A DNA stretch of 64,000 nt from Parietaria judaica (Eukaryota > Streptophyta > Magnoliopsida > Rosales > Urticaceae), in NCBI GenBank assembly GCA_954871525.1, contig OX940863.1, positions 38,674,501 to 38,738,500 on the forward strand, written 5' to 3'. The notes under the pieces were generated by a model. That model did not search any database. It was not told the DNA's origin and saw nothing but the letters and a program-made list of their open reading frames with translations. Positions 1 to 11,893 of the stretch are shown piece by piece. Position 1 is the stretch's first letter; each line of letters opens with the position of its first letter. The translations under genes and the position numbers were made by a program.

Positions 1-1678
1 ACTCATCGATCAAAACATGTGACTTGTACGGACAACTCACAATATATGTTTCTCATTTACAATCCAACAAAGAAGTTGATAACAAAAATAACTAGAAAGG
101 TCAAACAGTGTTTATTAGAACACTCATTTCTACATAATGATACGCATAAAGGATTATACAGAAAAATACATTGTGGACCGTATGACACTACGATAGCTCA
201 TATCAAACAGAAAATGATAACCCACATGATCTGAGAGATTCTCATCGGTATTCGGCTTCTCGTGGTATCTGCCAAATATCAAGATTAAAGATAGCCAAAT
301 TAATGAATTTGTGATGCCACGTCTTTTATCTAAAGCTTCAATCACGTGGGTCCATGAGGTCTTAGCGTTAAACCATAGAACGGAATTATGATTGAACAAG
401 AATAAATTAGATATATGAAATAGTGTTCTGGAAACATATTTCATGTTAAGTAACGACTTAAATGATTTCTAATATTAGTTCAAAGTAAATTAATCTCTTA
501 GTTCTAAATATTGATTTAGAAAATTAATCCTAATTAAAATGGTTAGTTAATTTAATTGATAATGATCAATTGAATTAAATGTAACATTTTATGTAACCTA
601 GTTACTAACATGTACATGTTACCAATTGATAAATGTTATAACAAGGCACAAAATAAGTAATGACTTATTGATTACATTAAATGTGTATGTGTACATAATG
701 ATGATAAAACACCTAGGATTAATTAAATTAATACATGTTTCTTACTGGAAGAAAAATAAATTAATTGGATTAATTTATTGTATTAAATTCAAATTATATA
801 AGTGGAGAGAAAATAGGAAGCATGTCTTGTCCTAATTTCATTCACATTTGAATTTGAATTAATTAAGAGATTATTAATTAATTAAATTACTTAATTATCA
901 TTGGATGAGAATAAAAGGGGAGGAATCAGTGAGGTGTCATCATCTCCTTTGGTCAATAAAGTGTACATGATGATGTGTCATCATCTTAGACACTTTGACC
1001 ATGGTAATTTCGAATTACCTAGTATTAAGCATGGAAGAATTCAAATTAGTGTCTTGAATGCATGAGAAATTGACACATGTTTAAGTTTGAATTCATCTCC
1101 CTTGGAATAGGTATAAGTGGCGAATTTTAGGAGCAAGACTAGGTTAAATTTCGAATTCAAACAAGGCTTGGTGAATGTCTATAAATACTAGATCATTTCA
1201 CAAAAGCTAAGAAGCTTTTCTCTCACTTTTCTCTCTAGTAGAATTCGGCCATTCTTGTTCATAGACAAGGAAATTCATTTTCTTGCTCTATAGTTAAATA
1301 AGAGGCCACTCTCGATATTCTATAATGTTCTACGATCTTAACCGTGACTCTTCTCGCGGTTTTTGATCTGGATCTTCGAGAAAGACGCACGCGATCTCCG
1401 ATTACAAGAGGTAATATCCATTCGTGTATACATATAAGTATATATAATGATAATATGATTGTTTATATATATACATGTATATGCGTTTTATGATGTGATC
1501 ATAAATGTCGTAGAATAATTTTTAAACAAAAAAAAAATCATGCACAAACATTTTAATATACATGCGGTTAAATTCTTACGTGAAAAATTATTTTTACGTA
1601 AACTTTGATAATTTTTATATTCTGCCGTAACTGTTACGTTCAAATTTTTCTAAAGCGGGTGTAAAATGATCCTAGAAA
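1..1678 (+). mobile_element. Decayed LTR-like sequence, U3 to U5 (probable Ty1/copia)
   Basis: Very AT-rich DNA without a credible coding frame. A TATA box (CTATAAATACT, about 1179-1189) is followed by a pyrimidine-rich stretch (TTTTCTCTCACTTTTCTCTC, about 1217-1236), as seen at the U3/R start of plant LTRs. A degenerate primer-binding site follows at 1679. The 5' end is outside the window or eroded, so neither length nor target duplication can be given. The plus orientation rests on TATA, leader and PBS order. It could also be a composite of several LTR fragments. Confidence 0.4.
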
Positions 1679-1691
1679 TGGTGTCAAAGCC
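1679..1691 (+). promoter_or_regulatory. Degenerate primer-binding site
   Basis: TGGTGTCAAAGCC differs at two of 13 positions from TGGTATCAGAGCC, the initiator tRNA-Met-type site typical of plant copia elements. An intact version lies at 60770-60782 in this window. Its place just after LTR-like sequence supports the call. A segment just upstream (about 1595-1640) is repeated just downstream (about 1717-1762), so the junction is duplicated or rearranged. Confidence 0.35.
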
Positions 1692-1763
1692 GTTGGTTAA
1701 TTTAAAATGCACATGCATGTAAACTTTGATAATTTTTTATATTCTGACGTAATTGTTACACGA

Positions 1764-1975
1764 GTCCCCTTCACCTCAGATCTCAAAGCGACCTCGGATC
1801 CATATCCGGGAAGAAACCGACGTGATAGTTGACACCGCATCTTTATCATCTTTGGCCTCGTGATGACCACGAATCTTCATTATGGTAGCATCTAGGTTGA
1901 TATTCGATGCACTAATGCATTGCCCATGGCTCCCCTTCACCTCGGATCTAGCAGTAAGATCAGATCTCCATCCTT
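1764..1975. repeat. Fragment of a ~90-bp tandem repeat (two to three units)
   Basis: Units share the pattern CACCTCAGATCT... GACCTCGGATCCATATCCGGG ... ACCGACGTGATA, followed by a TTTGGCCTCG... segment. The same degenerate repeat forms most of 26.04-26.77 kb. It is probably part of the internal region of a non-autonomous LTR element of which this is a fragment. It has no coding potential. Confidence 0.55.
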
Positions 1976-2165
1976 AATTCTTTAATTTTGCTCTCGTGTT
2001 CAGTCATCACAGTAGTCTTTGTGAGGATGTTTGACTATCACGATAAAAGAACTTAAAAGGTCCATGTTCTAGATTACAAATGGGAATGTTATCAAGGTTC
2101 GTAAAAGTCTACACTTTTACCGTACCTCGAGTGTGTATGTCCATTAGTCCCCTTTGTAGCTCCAC
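1976..2165 (+). mobile_element. Copia-like LTR fragment (family of 21233-23177)
   Basis: The segment parallels 21.39-21.50 kb (TTTTGCTCTCxTGTTCAGTC, then the GACTATCA and AAAGAACTT blocks) and 22.10-22.17 kb (GTAAAAGTCTACACTTTTAC). It is therefore a deleted piece of the second copia-like LTR family in this window. GTAAAAGTCTACACTTTTAC is itself an imperfect palindrome. Confidence 0.5.
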
Positions 2166-2279
2166 AAGCACTAGTACAGATATCTGATTTGAGGACAGTT
2201 TAAAATAGTCCTCGAAACCTTTGAGGACAGTTTTAAAACGTGGTTGATAGACGCATGGTACTTTATGAGCAAATATTTC

Positions 2280-3200
2280 ATCACGGCTCTGAGACATGGT
2301 TGGAAAACAGTCCAGCCGCGGCTTGATTTCAACATTATCGCGGCCATTATTTGTTTCAACGTCTCTGCAACGTTGTTCATCCCTATTTTTTACGAAAATA
2401 TAGCCTCGGTCCTCAATAACAAAACCGCGGCTGATTTATACGGTATCCTAGTAAATTTAACCGTGGCTTTGTTTTTGTAATAACATCGGTGTTCCTCTGA
2501 ACTCAACCGCAGCAGAGAAGTGATAACATTAGCCGCGGCTTTGCTGTCAGCAAATATGTGGGTTACACGAAACCCAACAGCGACTTCTGGTAAAAAAGAA
2601 CCGTGTTATGTTGTTAAATCGTAACCGCGACATCTCTTCAAACAGAAGCCGCGACCTCTTTGAAATATATAACCGCGGTAACATAGAAATTTTGTTGCTG
2701 TAATGTTTGAACAAAGCCACGGCTTTTTTTAAAAATAAAGCCGCCAGTTGATTTAAAAAAAAAAACGAGTTTTTGTTTAACAAAAGAAAAAAAAATCTAA
2801 TTGCCAATTGAAATAAAGCCGCGGCTTCGATTTTTACATTTTCTCTCTCTTACAGAATTACAATGGTAAACGCCGAGGTGCCAATTGAAATTAGCCGTTA
2901 CTAATTTTGGCAATGGTCGAGGCTTGGAGAAAATGAGTCGTGTTATGTACAAATATGTAATAGGATATCGCCGTGGCTTTGTGTAATATTTGCCTATAGC
3001 AAATGTAACGAAGGCTGCAGTTATGATTTATTTCAGCTGTAGTTTACATTTATTACTAGCCGCGGCCTTCATATATTACGCATGGACTTTAATATTCGTT
3101 AGCCTGACTCGTTCGGCATGATGAAAACCAGTTCCGCGGTGATTTAAAAATTATATCCAGTTATTCACGCCGCGGCCAATTTTATTACATAAGCGTCCCA
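2280..3200. repeat. CCGCGG motif array, outer left arm
   Basis: Eight exact CCGCGG cores and many one-step variants (CCGTGG, CCACGG, CCGCAG, CGCGGC) sit in AACCGCGGCT or AGCCGCGGTT context, spaced irregularly by roughly 20-100 bp. Variants are mostly C-to-T or G-to-A at the CpGs, as expected from methylated-cytosine decay. The counterpart is 57.06-57.80 kb. Dense short repeats next to element ends resemble the subterminal transposase-binding repeats of CACTA (En/Spm) elements. That role is inferred. Confidence 0.7.
2836..2885 (+). pseudogene. Vestige of an F-box gene 5' end
   Basis: TCTCTCTTACAGAATTACA followed by ATGGTAAACGCC closely resembles the leader and start of F-box B (TCTCTCTTACAAAATTACA then ATGAAAAACAC at 13.43-13.45 kb). 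Homology ends within about 15 codons. The right arm has the matching inverted vestige at about 57.20-57.25 kb. It is probably what remains of a third F-box cassette at the outer end of each arm. Confidence 0.45.
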
Positions 3201-3204
3201 GAAG

Positions 3205-3310
3205 GCCCTTGAGCACGCTTGGTAGCCCCCCGCGCACCCAGGAGCCCCCCACGCAGCCGAAAGCCCCCAGAGCGCTCGGTTTCCCCCTGACGCGCTCGGA
3301 AGGGCTCCCA
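3205..3310. repeat. C-rich short tandem repeat
   Basis: Four loosely repeated units of about 25 bp, each with a run of five or six C flanked by GCGC or CGCTCGG (AGCCCCCCGCGC, AGCCCCCCACGC, AGCCCCCAGAGCGC, TTCCCCCTGACGCGC). It is a GC-rich island in AT-rich DNA between the outer array and the transposon gene. The rest up to 3526 is AT-rich with nothing recognisable. Confidence 0.5.
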
Positions 3311-3526
3311 AACTAGTTTTACCCCTGCAGTTAAGCTAGCTTGCCTATATATTCAAAAATTATAACAAACAAGCCCAAAACACCATTACTAAATTGTACA
3401 CGTACATATAACTCAGTTCTCAAAGTAACCAACAATTTACTATTCAATACAAATAAGTACTTAAATACGCCTTTAAAAAGTAACTTAAATACGCCTTAAA
3501 AAAAGTACTTAAATACATGAAAACTT

Positions 3527-6500
3527 TTAGAAAGGTCTAATTTTTTTTTGTACATAACTCGCTAATTCGATTCTAAGATCATCAATATCTTTGGTTGAAT
3601 CACGATGTGGGTATAATGATAAGTGTTTTCCGATAGCTTTTGTAACCGTGTCTTGCATATATTTCATCACGTAGTATCCGCATTCCACATTGCCGGGTTG
3701 TTTCGCGTAATCTGTAAAGAGAATCCTTGGATCTTCCGTGGACAGGTTCTTAACCGGATGTCTTTTTTTTCCAAATTTTTGTTGATCTACGATAAAAATT
3801 CGATTCAAATCATATACTTGTTAGAAGTTATATATATAGACATATATATAATAATAAGGAATCTAGTGATAATATAATAATTATTTATAACATAATTGTA
3901 ATGACAAACTTACGTGCTAATTAGGTATCTCAAATGCACGGTTATCTGATCCGATTCCAAAGGAATTAAAATATGTGCCCTATTTTTCCAAGGATCCAGT
4001 ATGGCCAAAATCAAATGATTGCGACTATTGTATTGCAAAATAAACACTTGTGCGTTCACACATTTCTTCATCTTTTTGAACATCATTGAGATGTCAAGTT
4101 TCAAGCTCTCATTGCTTTGATTCACAAAATCGCTCAATGGAGGCATACACCCGTAATTGTAATGGTTGAATTCAGTCATTTTGTCATACAAGTAACGGCA
4201 TAAAAAATGTTATAATTGCATCAAATCAATTATAATGTAATATCAATAAAAAAGAAAAATAATAACAATTGGAAAAAATGACATACCTTTAGCAAACATG
4301 GATCCATGATATGTTCAATTCATGAAAATTCATAAAATCGTATACATCAGCATGATATAATAGTACGACGTCATCAATTAAAGATTCACTACCATGGTGT
4401 CGGACATAATTGGAGGTGTGTTTCTATTTAAGTAAATGTGCTTTGGCATACATGGCCAATGTGTGAAGACCTGGTAATATCCCATCGTAGCCAACCGCTC
4501 TTTCTTCGTCCCCGTGATACTTCCTAATGTATTCCTCTTTGGGATCGTAACATTGGCTAAATTTGGTGGTGTCTAGATCAATTAAGTTAAGCGGCCAAGC
4601 TACATAACTACCGACCGCGTCGCCAATTGTCCGAAATGTGTCATGTGGAATTGGCAAAGGATGAGATTTAAATAAAGCCACAACAATGTTTACCCGACGA
4701 TTTTCGAAGGTTAGATGCACAAAATGAATTGCATCACCCGGGGTACTGTTCATTCTCACCCCCACTTGTAACATATGCTTTTATTCCGTCCACAAAAAGA
4801 AGGCATTCTTGGTAATCATCCAAAATAGGCGTTCGGGGGAAAGAGGGAGAATCTTTCTAATTCAACGAGCAACTTCCACCTAAACTATTTCCTTTTCAAG
4901 AGATGGATTGCTGTTTCCGAAATGACATTTTTTTTGGTGGGGTAACTTTGAGCGTCGAACCAATTTGGTTACACAGGGAATCATCGTCACCAAGAGGGGT
5001 TATCAAATGAGTAATTTCCTCGTCTTCGCTGCCATCGGTTGTCGGAAAAAGAATATTCGGTCAGCTGGCGGGGGTTTGTGGAGACACTTCATCGTTGACC
5101 CGGTGATTTTGCGCACTCGCTTTTAAAAATTCTGAAAATTGAGCCTGCATAATGTCTAATTGACTCACCTTAGCCTTCAAGACATCCATATCGGCCACTT
5201 TGGCCTCCAAAGTGTTGATGTGTTCTCCTTGTTCTTCCATTTTTTGTGGCAATGTTGAAACCTCCTTCTTCGAGTACTTATCAATTGAAGTGTGAAACTA
5301 TTGTTCACGTGAGACAAATTTGGATTGCCTGCAGAGCCGACCGGGATGTTCTTCCCTACATAATGCTCTAGACAACACATCGTCCTCCTATTGTTCTTCC
5401 CTATTGTTCTGTGAACGCCATAAATTAAACAAAAATATATAACTTAACATTTATTTATTTCAAAACATGCACGCACGATTGATACTTACGATTTTTTGCA
5501 CGACAGGTTCTAAACTAGGATCCTTTAGTTCCCCGTCTTCGGTTGTTCTCATTTCCACCCATAACTCAGACCGATAAGCCCATTCTCCTGTTTCGTCAAA
5601 CCTATAATAAATGACAAGTGAAAAATCTGTTACAAAATTAAAATATAAATTTATGATGGGTAAAATTATTTTTGATGACTTACATGTTTTTTATTGAGTG
5701 CTCGGTATCCGGCTCGACCTCCTCTAGATGGGTATTCGACTTGTGCTCGCGCTTTTTTGTTGTGTTCGGAGATTTCCTTGAACTCATCACTTTTTATTTT
5801 GTGGATGAAATCCTTCCAATGTACGTTGGTGATGCTCGGGTAGTACACCTTAACAACCTCAGGCCGCTCAAGGATGTCTTCGTCATTGATATTGGGTTGG
5901 ACGCATAATGCATTTAAGTCGTGTTGAAAACCCTTTGCCGATTCACTGACACTCTTAAGACAAGCTTTTTTGAACCCATATGGAACTTCAAATCCTTGTT
6001 TTACTTCATCCCATATTCATTTTTTCACGGGACCCTGTACCTTATTTCTCCAATTCGGCCCGGAAATCGGAATCAAATCCCGAGCAAGCACGTCAATGTA
6101 GCTCATTAGCATGTTCGTGGTTTACCTTTGCATCAAATATCACTGGTATTTTTTACCTTTATCTCTTACTTTATTAACTCTCAACATATTCGTGGTTTTT
6201 CTTTTTCTATTTGCGACTACAAGTTTTCTTCGAGGTACATGTTTCTTAATCAATAAGTCAATACCTATATATGTATATTTAATAATAGTGTTATTTAACA
6301 ACCATGCAAACATAATATTAATGAAACAAATTTTAAACATAATTAATATCATATAACAATATTATTAACGCACCGTAACTCTTTGAGGTCCTCGCATTGT
6401 CGCACGGTGGCGATAGACTTTGTTGTGTGTTCAACGCTCCTTATTATTTAACCACCATGCATCCATAATATTAATGAAACAAATTTTAAACATAATTAAT

Positions 6501-6934
6501 ATCATATAACAATATAATTAACGCACTGTCACTCTTTGAGGTCCTCACGTTGTCGCACGGTAGCTAGCGATATACTTTCTCGTGGTTGCGATGCTCTTAA
6601 TTATTTAACCACCATGCATACATAATATTAATTCAACAAATTTTAAACCTATATTAATATCATATAACAATTGAATTAACACACTGGCACTATTTGAGGT
6701 CGTCAGATTGTCGCGTTGTAGCAATAGACTTCGTCGTGGTTGCGACGCTCCTAATTATTTAATAACTATGCATTAATGTAACAAATACTAAACATAATTA
6801 ATATCATATAACAATTTAATTAACGAACCGGCACTCTTTGAGGTTCTTGGATTGTCGCGCTTCGGCGATAGACTTGGTCGTGGCTGCGACGCTATATGCT
6901 CCTATACGTATTCATCATCGAAATCTTGCGACAT
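3527..6934 (-). pseudogene. CACTA-type transposon protein: Transposase_24, coiled coil, DUF8039, Ulp1 protease (left arm)
   Basis: The protein family is Ptta/En/Spm plant transposase (Transposase_24) joined to a C48 protease, known from CACTA-like elements. In minus-strand order I see: ATG at 6934; repeated short exon modules (6.90-6.36 kb); a Transposase_24 region (6.35-5.67 kb; residues KKHVPRRK, KDFIHKI, RGGRAGYRA); donor GTAAGT at 5683-5678; an exon with SELWVEMRTTEDGEL (5.60-5.51 kb); a coiled-coil exon with LEAKVADMDVLKAKVSQLD (5.23-5.12 kb); a DUF8039-like part (4774-4424, DAVGSYVAWPLNLI); and an Ulp1 domain in two exons (4191-3910 and 3808-3527, donor GTAAGT at 3913-3908). The Ulp1 part keeps His (NHLILAILD) and Gln/Cys (QPGNVECGYYVMKYM). 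The usual LDP aspartate reads LIP. A TAG near codon 11 and several frameshifts make it a pseudogene. Confidence 0.75.
6360..6900 (-). repeat. Four tandem exon-like modules (~150 bp) in the Transposase_24 gene
   Basis: Each module has a conserved exon-like part (GAGCGTCGCAACCACGAC ... GACCTCAAAGAGTG on the minus strand) and an AT-rich intron-like part containing ATATGATATTAATTATGTTT. Modules start near 6893, 6748, 6595 and 6439, a period of 145-156 bp. The right arm has five. Conservation of the exon-like part against a looser spacer suggests duplicated short exons encoding a polar segment that includes TSKSA. Confidence 0.65.
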
Positions 6935-7639
6935 ATTTATATCATGGTACGTAAGACCATATCATAATTCATAATAAATATTTATAACGAATTAACATTA
7001 TTCCTATTATCAACTTCACAAAAGTTAAATGAACATAATTCGCAAAACTTAAAATAACATTCCCAATGAATGAAACCTAATAATATTCTAAATAAACAAT
7101 ATATCTCATTATCAACTTCGCAAAACTTAAAATAATTAATTAATTCCCTATACATGAAACTATTTAATTAACATTCCCAAAAAACAAAACTAAATAATTA
7201 ATCTTATTATCAACTTCACAAAACTTAAAATAACATTCCAAATAAACGAAATATAAATGGCATTCTAAAAACAAAAAACAAAACTTTATTCACCAAACCA
7301 AAACTAATCAACATTCCCAATATAGTAAGCCTAAAAGACATTAAAAAAAATAAAACTTGATTCACTCATTCAAACCCTCAAGTTTATTCTCAATCCTTGC
7401 CTAACCACGGTGATGGTAGCAATAGACTACGGTTAGAACGTGCTATAGGGAGGGACGGAGAGAGGGAAAGAGAGAGAGTGAGAGAGAGAAGCCACACAGA
7501 GAGAGAGAGAGGGAGAGTGAGAATGAGATAGAGAAAGAGGACTTTCTGACGACGGATATGGCGACGACGATATGGGGATGGCAGATATGGTGGCGATGGT
7601 GGCTGTTGAAGGGGGCCAATAGTAGAGAGGGAGAGAGGG

Positions 7640-7677
<38 letters not shown>

Positions 7678-7725
7678 CAAAAAATGGAAAAGGAGGGAAA
7701 GTGAAATAAATGTTGCTAAGCTCAA
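6935..7725 (-). other. 5' leader, first intron and GA-rich block of the left Transposase_24 gene
   Basis: The right-arm counterpart has a donor after GTTGTGAG (GTAAGG near 54488) and an acceptor TTAG just upstream of the ATG. The same layout in reverse is visible here. 7455-7670 is rich in GAGAGAGA on the plus strand, so CT-rich in the gene's sense, as in many plant 5' UTRs. An open frame of 164 codons here is low-complexity and not credible as a protein. Confidence 0.5.
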
Positions 7726-9405
7726 AATGCCGCGGCTGAACATAAATGTACCTCGGCTAATCTGACGTGGATTTGCAAAAAATTGCGGCGATATTATAAA
7801 TCCGCATTGGCTTACTAGAGTCAGAAACTTGTGGAGGAAGAAAAACACGAAGCCGCGGCGGTACAAACTTCGCCGCAAAGGCATGAAAATTTACAGAGAG
7901 TTCAATTTTTGGTCTCGCGATAAAGCCTCGTTATTCCAGTTTTGCACCGCGGCCTTCTTAATAAAATCCCGGCTTATAGTAACTGCGCCTTGGCTTTAGA
8001 AAAATGAAAAATTTGCCCAAGAGCTCGTTTTTAGTCCGGTACAAAGAGTCGCGATTTTCCCTACAACACCGCAGTAAGTGTAAAAACAAACCACAACTTT
8101 ATTTACTATGCCCCGGCTTAAATAAATTTAATTATTTTACCGAGAGAACTTTTTTTTGTTGGTCTTGATACTAAGCCGTGGTTTAAATTTACAAAACACG
8201 GCGTAATTCTCTCAACCCAACTTACGCACCATTCTTAAAATATTCTAAGTGTTGAGTTTTTTCATGATGACACTAGCCGCGGCGTATAGTCTCTAAAACC
8301 GCGGGTTAAAGCATTCCTGCTCGCTTTTTTTTTTTATAAATTTTTTGCTAAGTTTCTTTCTCTGATTTATATTTAACAACCGCGACATAATTCCCTCAAC
8401 TTAACTTATGCACCATTCGGAAAATATTCTAAGTGTTGGTTTTTTTCATGACAATATTTGCCGCGGGTATAATTTCTAAAATCGCAGGTTACAGATTTCA
8501 CGCTCGCTTTTTTTTAAATTTTTTTGCTAAGTTTCTTTTACTGATTTTTAAACACGCTGCGTTTTTTTCTTCTTCTTCTGAACATCATATACTACGGCTA
8601 AAAAAATAAAGAAACATCATAACATAATTGTAATAGCCGCGATTAACTATACGTGGTTTCCCTAATTGCCGCGGCAGACGATTCCGTCTCTAGTGTTTAC
8701 CGGCCGTTTTTTATTAGAAACCGTGGAATATTAAAAGTAATAGCCGTAATCTTTAAACATACTATGTATGGAAGCCGCGGTATAGCCGACGTGGCAAGCT
8801 GTGAGGCCACTTTTTCAAGTTGCTTCAAATTTAACCGCAATGAACCTGTTTCATGATCACAACTAAAAGTCGTTTGGTATTATACGAGCACATATTAAGG
8901 ATATATAGGAACAAAATTAAAGATTGTAAATTGGTTTTTTTTTACTTATTACGTATCTAGTTGTTTTCAGCCATTTCAGATTGAAAACCGCCACATCTCG
9001 GCTTTTGCGATAACTTTCATTTTTCTTTAAATTTAATGATAAGTTTTAGAAATATTAAATAGTTTATATATTTAAGTAAATATTAATTATAAATAATAAA
9101 AGTGGTTTTAATTTTGTCATTATTAATGATCACACTTGCTATTTGTAATGGTTTAATTATAAGTACTCGGACTATATATATATAGCTAGCTATAATTATA
9201 TCGACTATAGATAAATAAGATTTAAAAATAGTATATTAGATAGCTAAGTAAATATTTTATAAATAAAATTATGTTTTAGATTTATTATCATTATTAATAT
9301 TATTGAACATGACTACTTGACTGTATGGGGTTAAGAAGTTGGACGCGCTATATAGACTCAGTATATAATAACTAGCTAGCTACGTACGATAACGATAATT
9401 GGTGG

Positions 9406-9463
<58 letters not shown>

Positions 9464-9910
9464 ACATAAAATAAGTTAAAGTCGGTTTAAATATATACTT
9501 TGCGTACAGACTCTAAACGATCGAAACACAAATTGCCATATATACTGTAACGGCTTATAATTTTGACATTTCTTACCAAATTAAACCGCGGATGATAATT
9601 ACATACGTCCAAATATAATTTCGTAAATGGGAGGATGGCCAGTGTGTACTCATATATATTGTAATAAGCGTAAAATTTCAACAAAGCCGGCAGAAAAAGC
9701 CACGGTATTACCTACGTGGCAGTCAATAGGCCGCGGTTTTTGCAACAAAAGTTCCGGCTGGTTTAAAATAACCGCGGCTGATATAACTCCTTAAACCCTA
9801 AACCCTAAACACCAAGCCGCAGTTATATGATGTTTGGTTTGCCAATGGACCGCGGTTTGGTAAGATATACCGCGGCCTAAACATATGATAAAAACACCTT
9901 AGCGGCTATC
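7726..9910. repeat. CCGCGG motif array with AT-rich core, left arm
   Basis: About 13 exact CCGCGG cores plus many decayed variants occur at 7.73-8.85 kb and 9.58-9.87 kb. A CCGCGG-free AT-rich block (8.87-9.48 kb) separates them. A unit of roughly 180 bp, marked by AATATTCTAAGTGTTG and by GCTCGC + T-run + TTTGCTAAGTTTCTTT, is tandemly duplicated at about 8.22-8.40 and 8.40-8.57 kb. CCCTAAACCCTAAAC at 9787-9801 is telomere-like. The right-arm counterpart is 51.8-54.2 kb. Confidence 0.7.
9409..9461. repeat. (TA)n microsatellite, ~53 bp
   Basis: Uninterrupted TA dinucleotides within the AT-rich core of the left array. The matching place in the right arm (about 52.5 kb) lacks a run of this length, so it expanded after the arms were duplicated. 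Confidence 0.95.
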
Positions 9911-10275
9911 GTGTTAATTTATTTTTTTAATTTGATGGTTTTCCAGATTTTTTCTGTTACTTAATGGATTTTTATTTTTTTTCTTCTTTTTTTTCTTATT
10001 CTGATATTTAATTAATAGTATATATACAATTAAGGAAGTTAATTAACATGCATGCACATAATTAAAGGAGTAAATATATAAACAAAAAAAGTCGGATAAT
10101 ATATATATACATAAAAACAAAACATATATATATTATAATAATACGGTTCATAACACAAAAAGCCGGACACATTAATATGATAAAAACAACATAATACAGT
10201 TTTCATAGTACTTAAAAAGGTAATAATAACTAATAAACAAAGGAGATTATTATCAGTCATAATATAAATAATAAT
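9911..10275. other. AT-rich 3' flank of the left gag-like gene
   Basis: T-rich and A-rich DNA with no coding signal. It matches 51.46-51.80 kb inverted. A 105-codon open frame crossing it is a shadow on the opposite reading of the gag-like 3' end. Confidence 0.5.
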
Positions 10276-11218
10276 ATGTCTTCCAAATGTAGCGGCCATC
10301 AGCAGTAAAAGTGAGGTTATAGTGTTCGTTACGCATAGGCGAAATAGTCCTGTCATTCCAGAAACATGTCTGCTCGAGGTACGTCTTCCAAATTTTCATT
10401 TGGTCCCAAAGTTTGGCGTCTCACGCTCCTATTATTCCATATTTTCAAAACTCTATGTAGTCCTATGTGCCCTTTAGGGGCTTCCATGTTTCAACACATC
10501 TGCCTGTGGAAATACTTCCATGCCTCATCGTCCACCCGGAAGTATTTGATATCTTCATATAAGAACTCTTTGGGAAAATTCCTGAGTTTTTTTGTCACCC
10601 ATTAACAAACCGCACTCACGTAGAGAGTCCTCGTCCACAAGCTCACTCAGCCCCGTGAAATAGGCGGTAAGCTCCGAGTAGCCTCAACCCCGTGGTGAAG
10701 AAGTAGTGCTCATCCCGTTGGCATCAGCTTACTGCTTTCGTGTAGTCTACATAGAGAGGTTTGTCGTCATCCAACGGGTCAAGAGCATAGAATTGGAATT
10801 TTGTCTTCAGTAGGCCGTAGAGCTTTAAAATTTTGCGGGGAGTTGGAAGCCGGTCCCTGAAACGGAAAGAGATGATGGCTAACCCCGACAAAATTCTGTA
10901 AGACTCCGGCCCTAGTTGGTAGGGCTCTAGATTGACCGCTTGGCAAAATTGATCGAAGTATGGATGAAGGGGTAGTACCGCCCCCGCAGCCATGTGCTCC
11001 GCACTCCATGGCTAGGCTTCGACTCTATCTCCATGAAGCGAAAGCACCTTGGGTTGGTGCATGGTCAATGGTCCCTCCCAGGTCAAGTGAGGAATGCGAT
11101 TGATCACATCTTTTGAACATTCCATTCCAATGTTAAATCTCTCCTCGATGCAATGCCTTTCCCAACTCGATCGAATTGGCTTGAACAACCGGCGAGAATC
11201 AAACCCTCCATTAAACAT
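10276..11218 (-). pseudogene. Transposase_28/gag-like transposon protein (left arm)
   Basis: The start (minus strand, 11218) opens with MFNGGFDSRRLFKPIR. After a TAG the frame gives MAAGAVLPLHPYFDQF and LGPESYRILSGLAI, then RLPTPRKILKLYGLL. The pattern of PLHPYF, a short helix, then a helix before a PTPREI-like turn is that of the plant 'putative gypsy type transposon'/gag-like families (Transposase_28-like). The downstream half (10.72-10.28 kb) is recognisable only by comparison with the right copy and has many stops. An intron and a 5' UTR exon lie upstream (11.22-11.56 kb). It is more damaged than the right copy. The family call is by pattern; function is unknown. Confidence 0.6.
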
Positions 11219-11600
11219 GTTGTCTATAGAAAAAATTAACAAATAAGTATATATTAATTTCATCAAAAAATTGGCATTCACAAACTAAACATAAAAATTT
11301 CTTTAACTTACAATACTCAAAACATTCCATAAATTTCTATTATGATTCCTATGCGCTTAAACAAATCAAAGTTTTGACAAAAATTACAAATATATATATA
11401 TATATTTCATTTTTTCATATATAGCACCTACAAAAACAATGAATAGCAGCTACTTACGTGACGGTGACAGGAACGACGACGGGGATGACTAAGGTGACAA
11501 TGAAGGTGGAACAACAATCGCGACGGTCAGAGGAACGACAATGAAAGGAATGGCGGTTGAAAATCGTGTTTAGGGTTCTGTTAAAAAAATTAAGAAAACT
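11219..11600 (-). other. 5' UTR exon and first intron of the left gag-like gene
   Basis: The minus strand has an acceptor-like CTATAGACAACATG at the start codon and, upstream, a repeat-like GTCACC/GACGAC-rich exon (11.46-11.57 kb) matching 50.16-50.30 kb inverted. The intron contains an 11.39-11.41 kb TA run. The same UTR-exon/intron plan is shared by the other two transposon genes in the arms. Confidence 0.5.
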
Positions 11601-11800
11601 AATTTAACAAAGATGATTAACATAAGCCGCGGTACTTATTAACAGTCACTGCGGCTAGATGGGAAAAAATGATAACCGACCTTATTTCAATTTAGCCGCG
11701 GTAGGACATCGGGTTGTTTTCCAACCCACGAACTAATGCAACATAGCCGCGGTGTATGTTGAATTCGGCCACGATATTTAGCGGGTTACGTTAGTTGGTT
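11601..11800. repeat. Short CCGCGG array between the gag-like gene and F-box A (left)
   Basis: Three exact CCGCGG cores (about 11624, 11695, 11743) and several variants (ACTGCGGC, GGCCACGA). The matching array is at 49.98-50.13 kb. Confidence 0.7.
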
Positions 11801-11893
11801 TCCAACCCCATAATGAGAGGGCAATTTCCCTTAAAAAGATTTTAGTTTCCCGTTTGCTTCTTCAACCTCTCTCAAATCTCTTAAAATATTGCA

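Noticed and set aside
7390..7884. 164-codon minus-strand frame rich in Leu and Ser
   Set aside because: It comes from the GA/CT-rich leader block, with low-complexity composition and no conservation in the right-arm copy.
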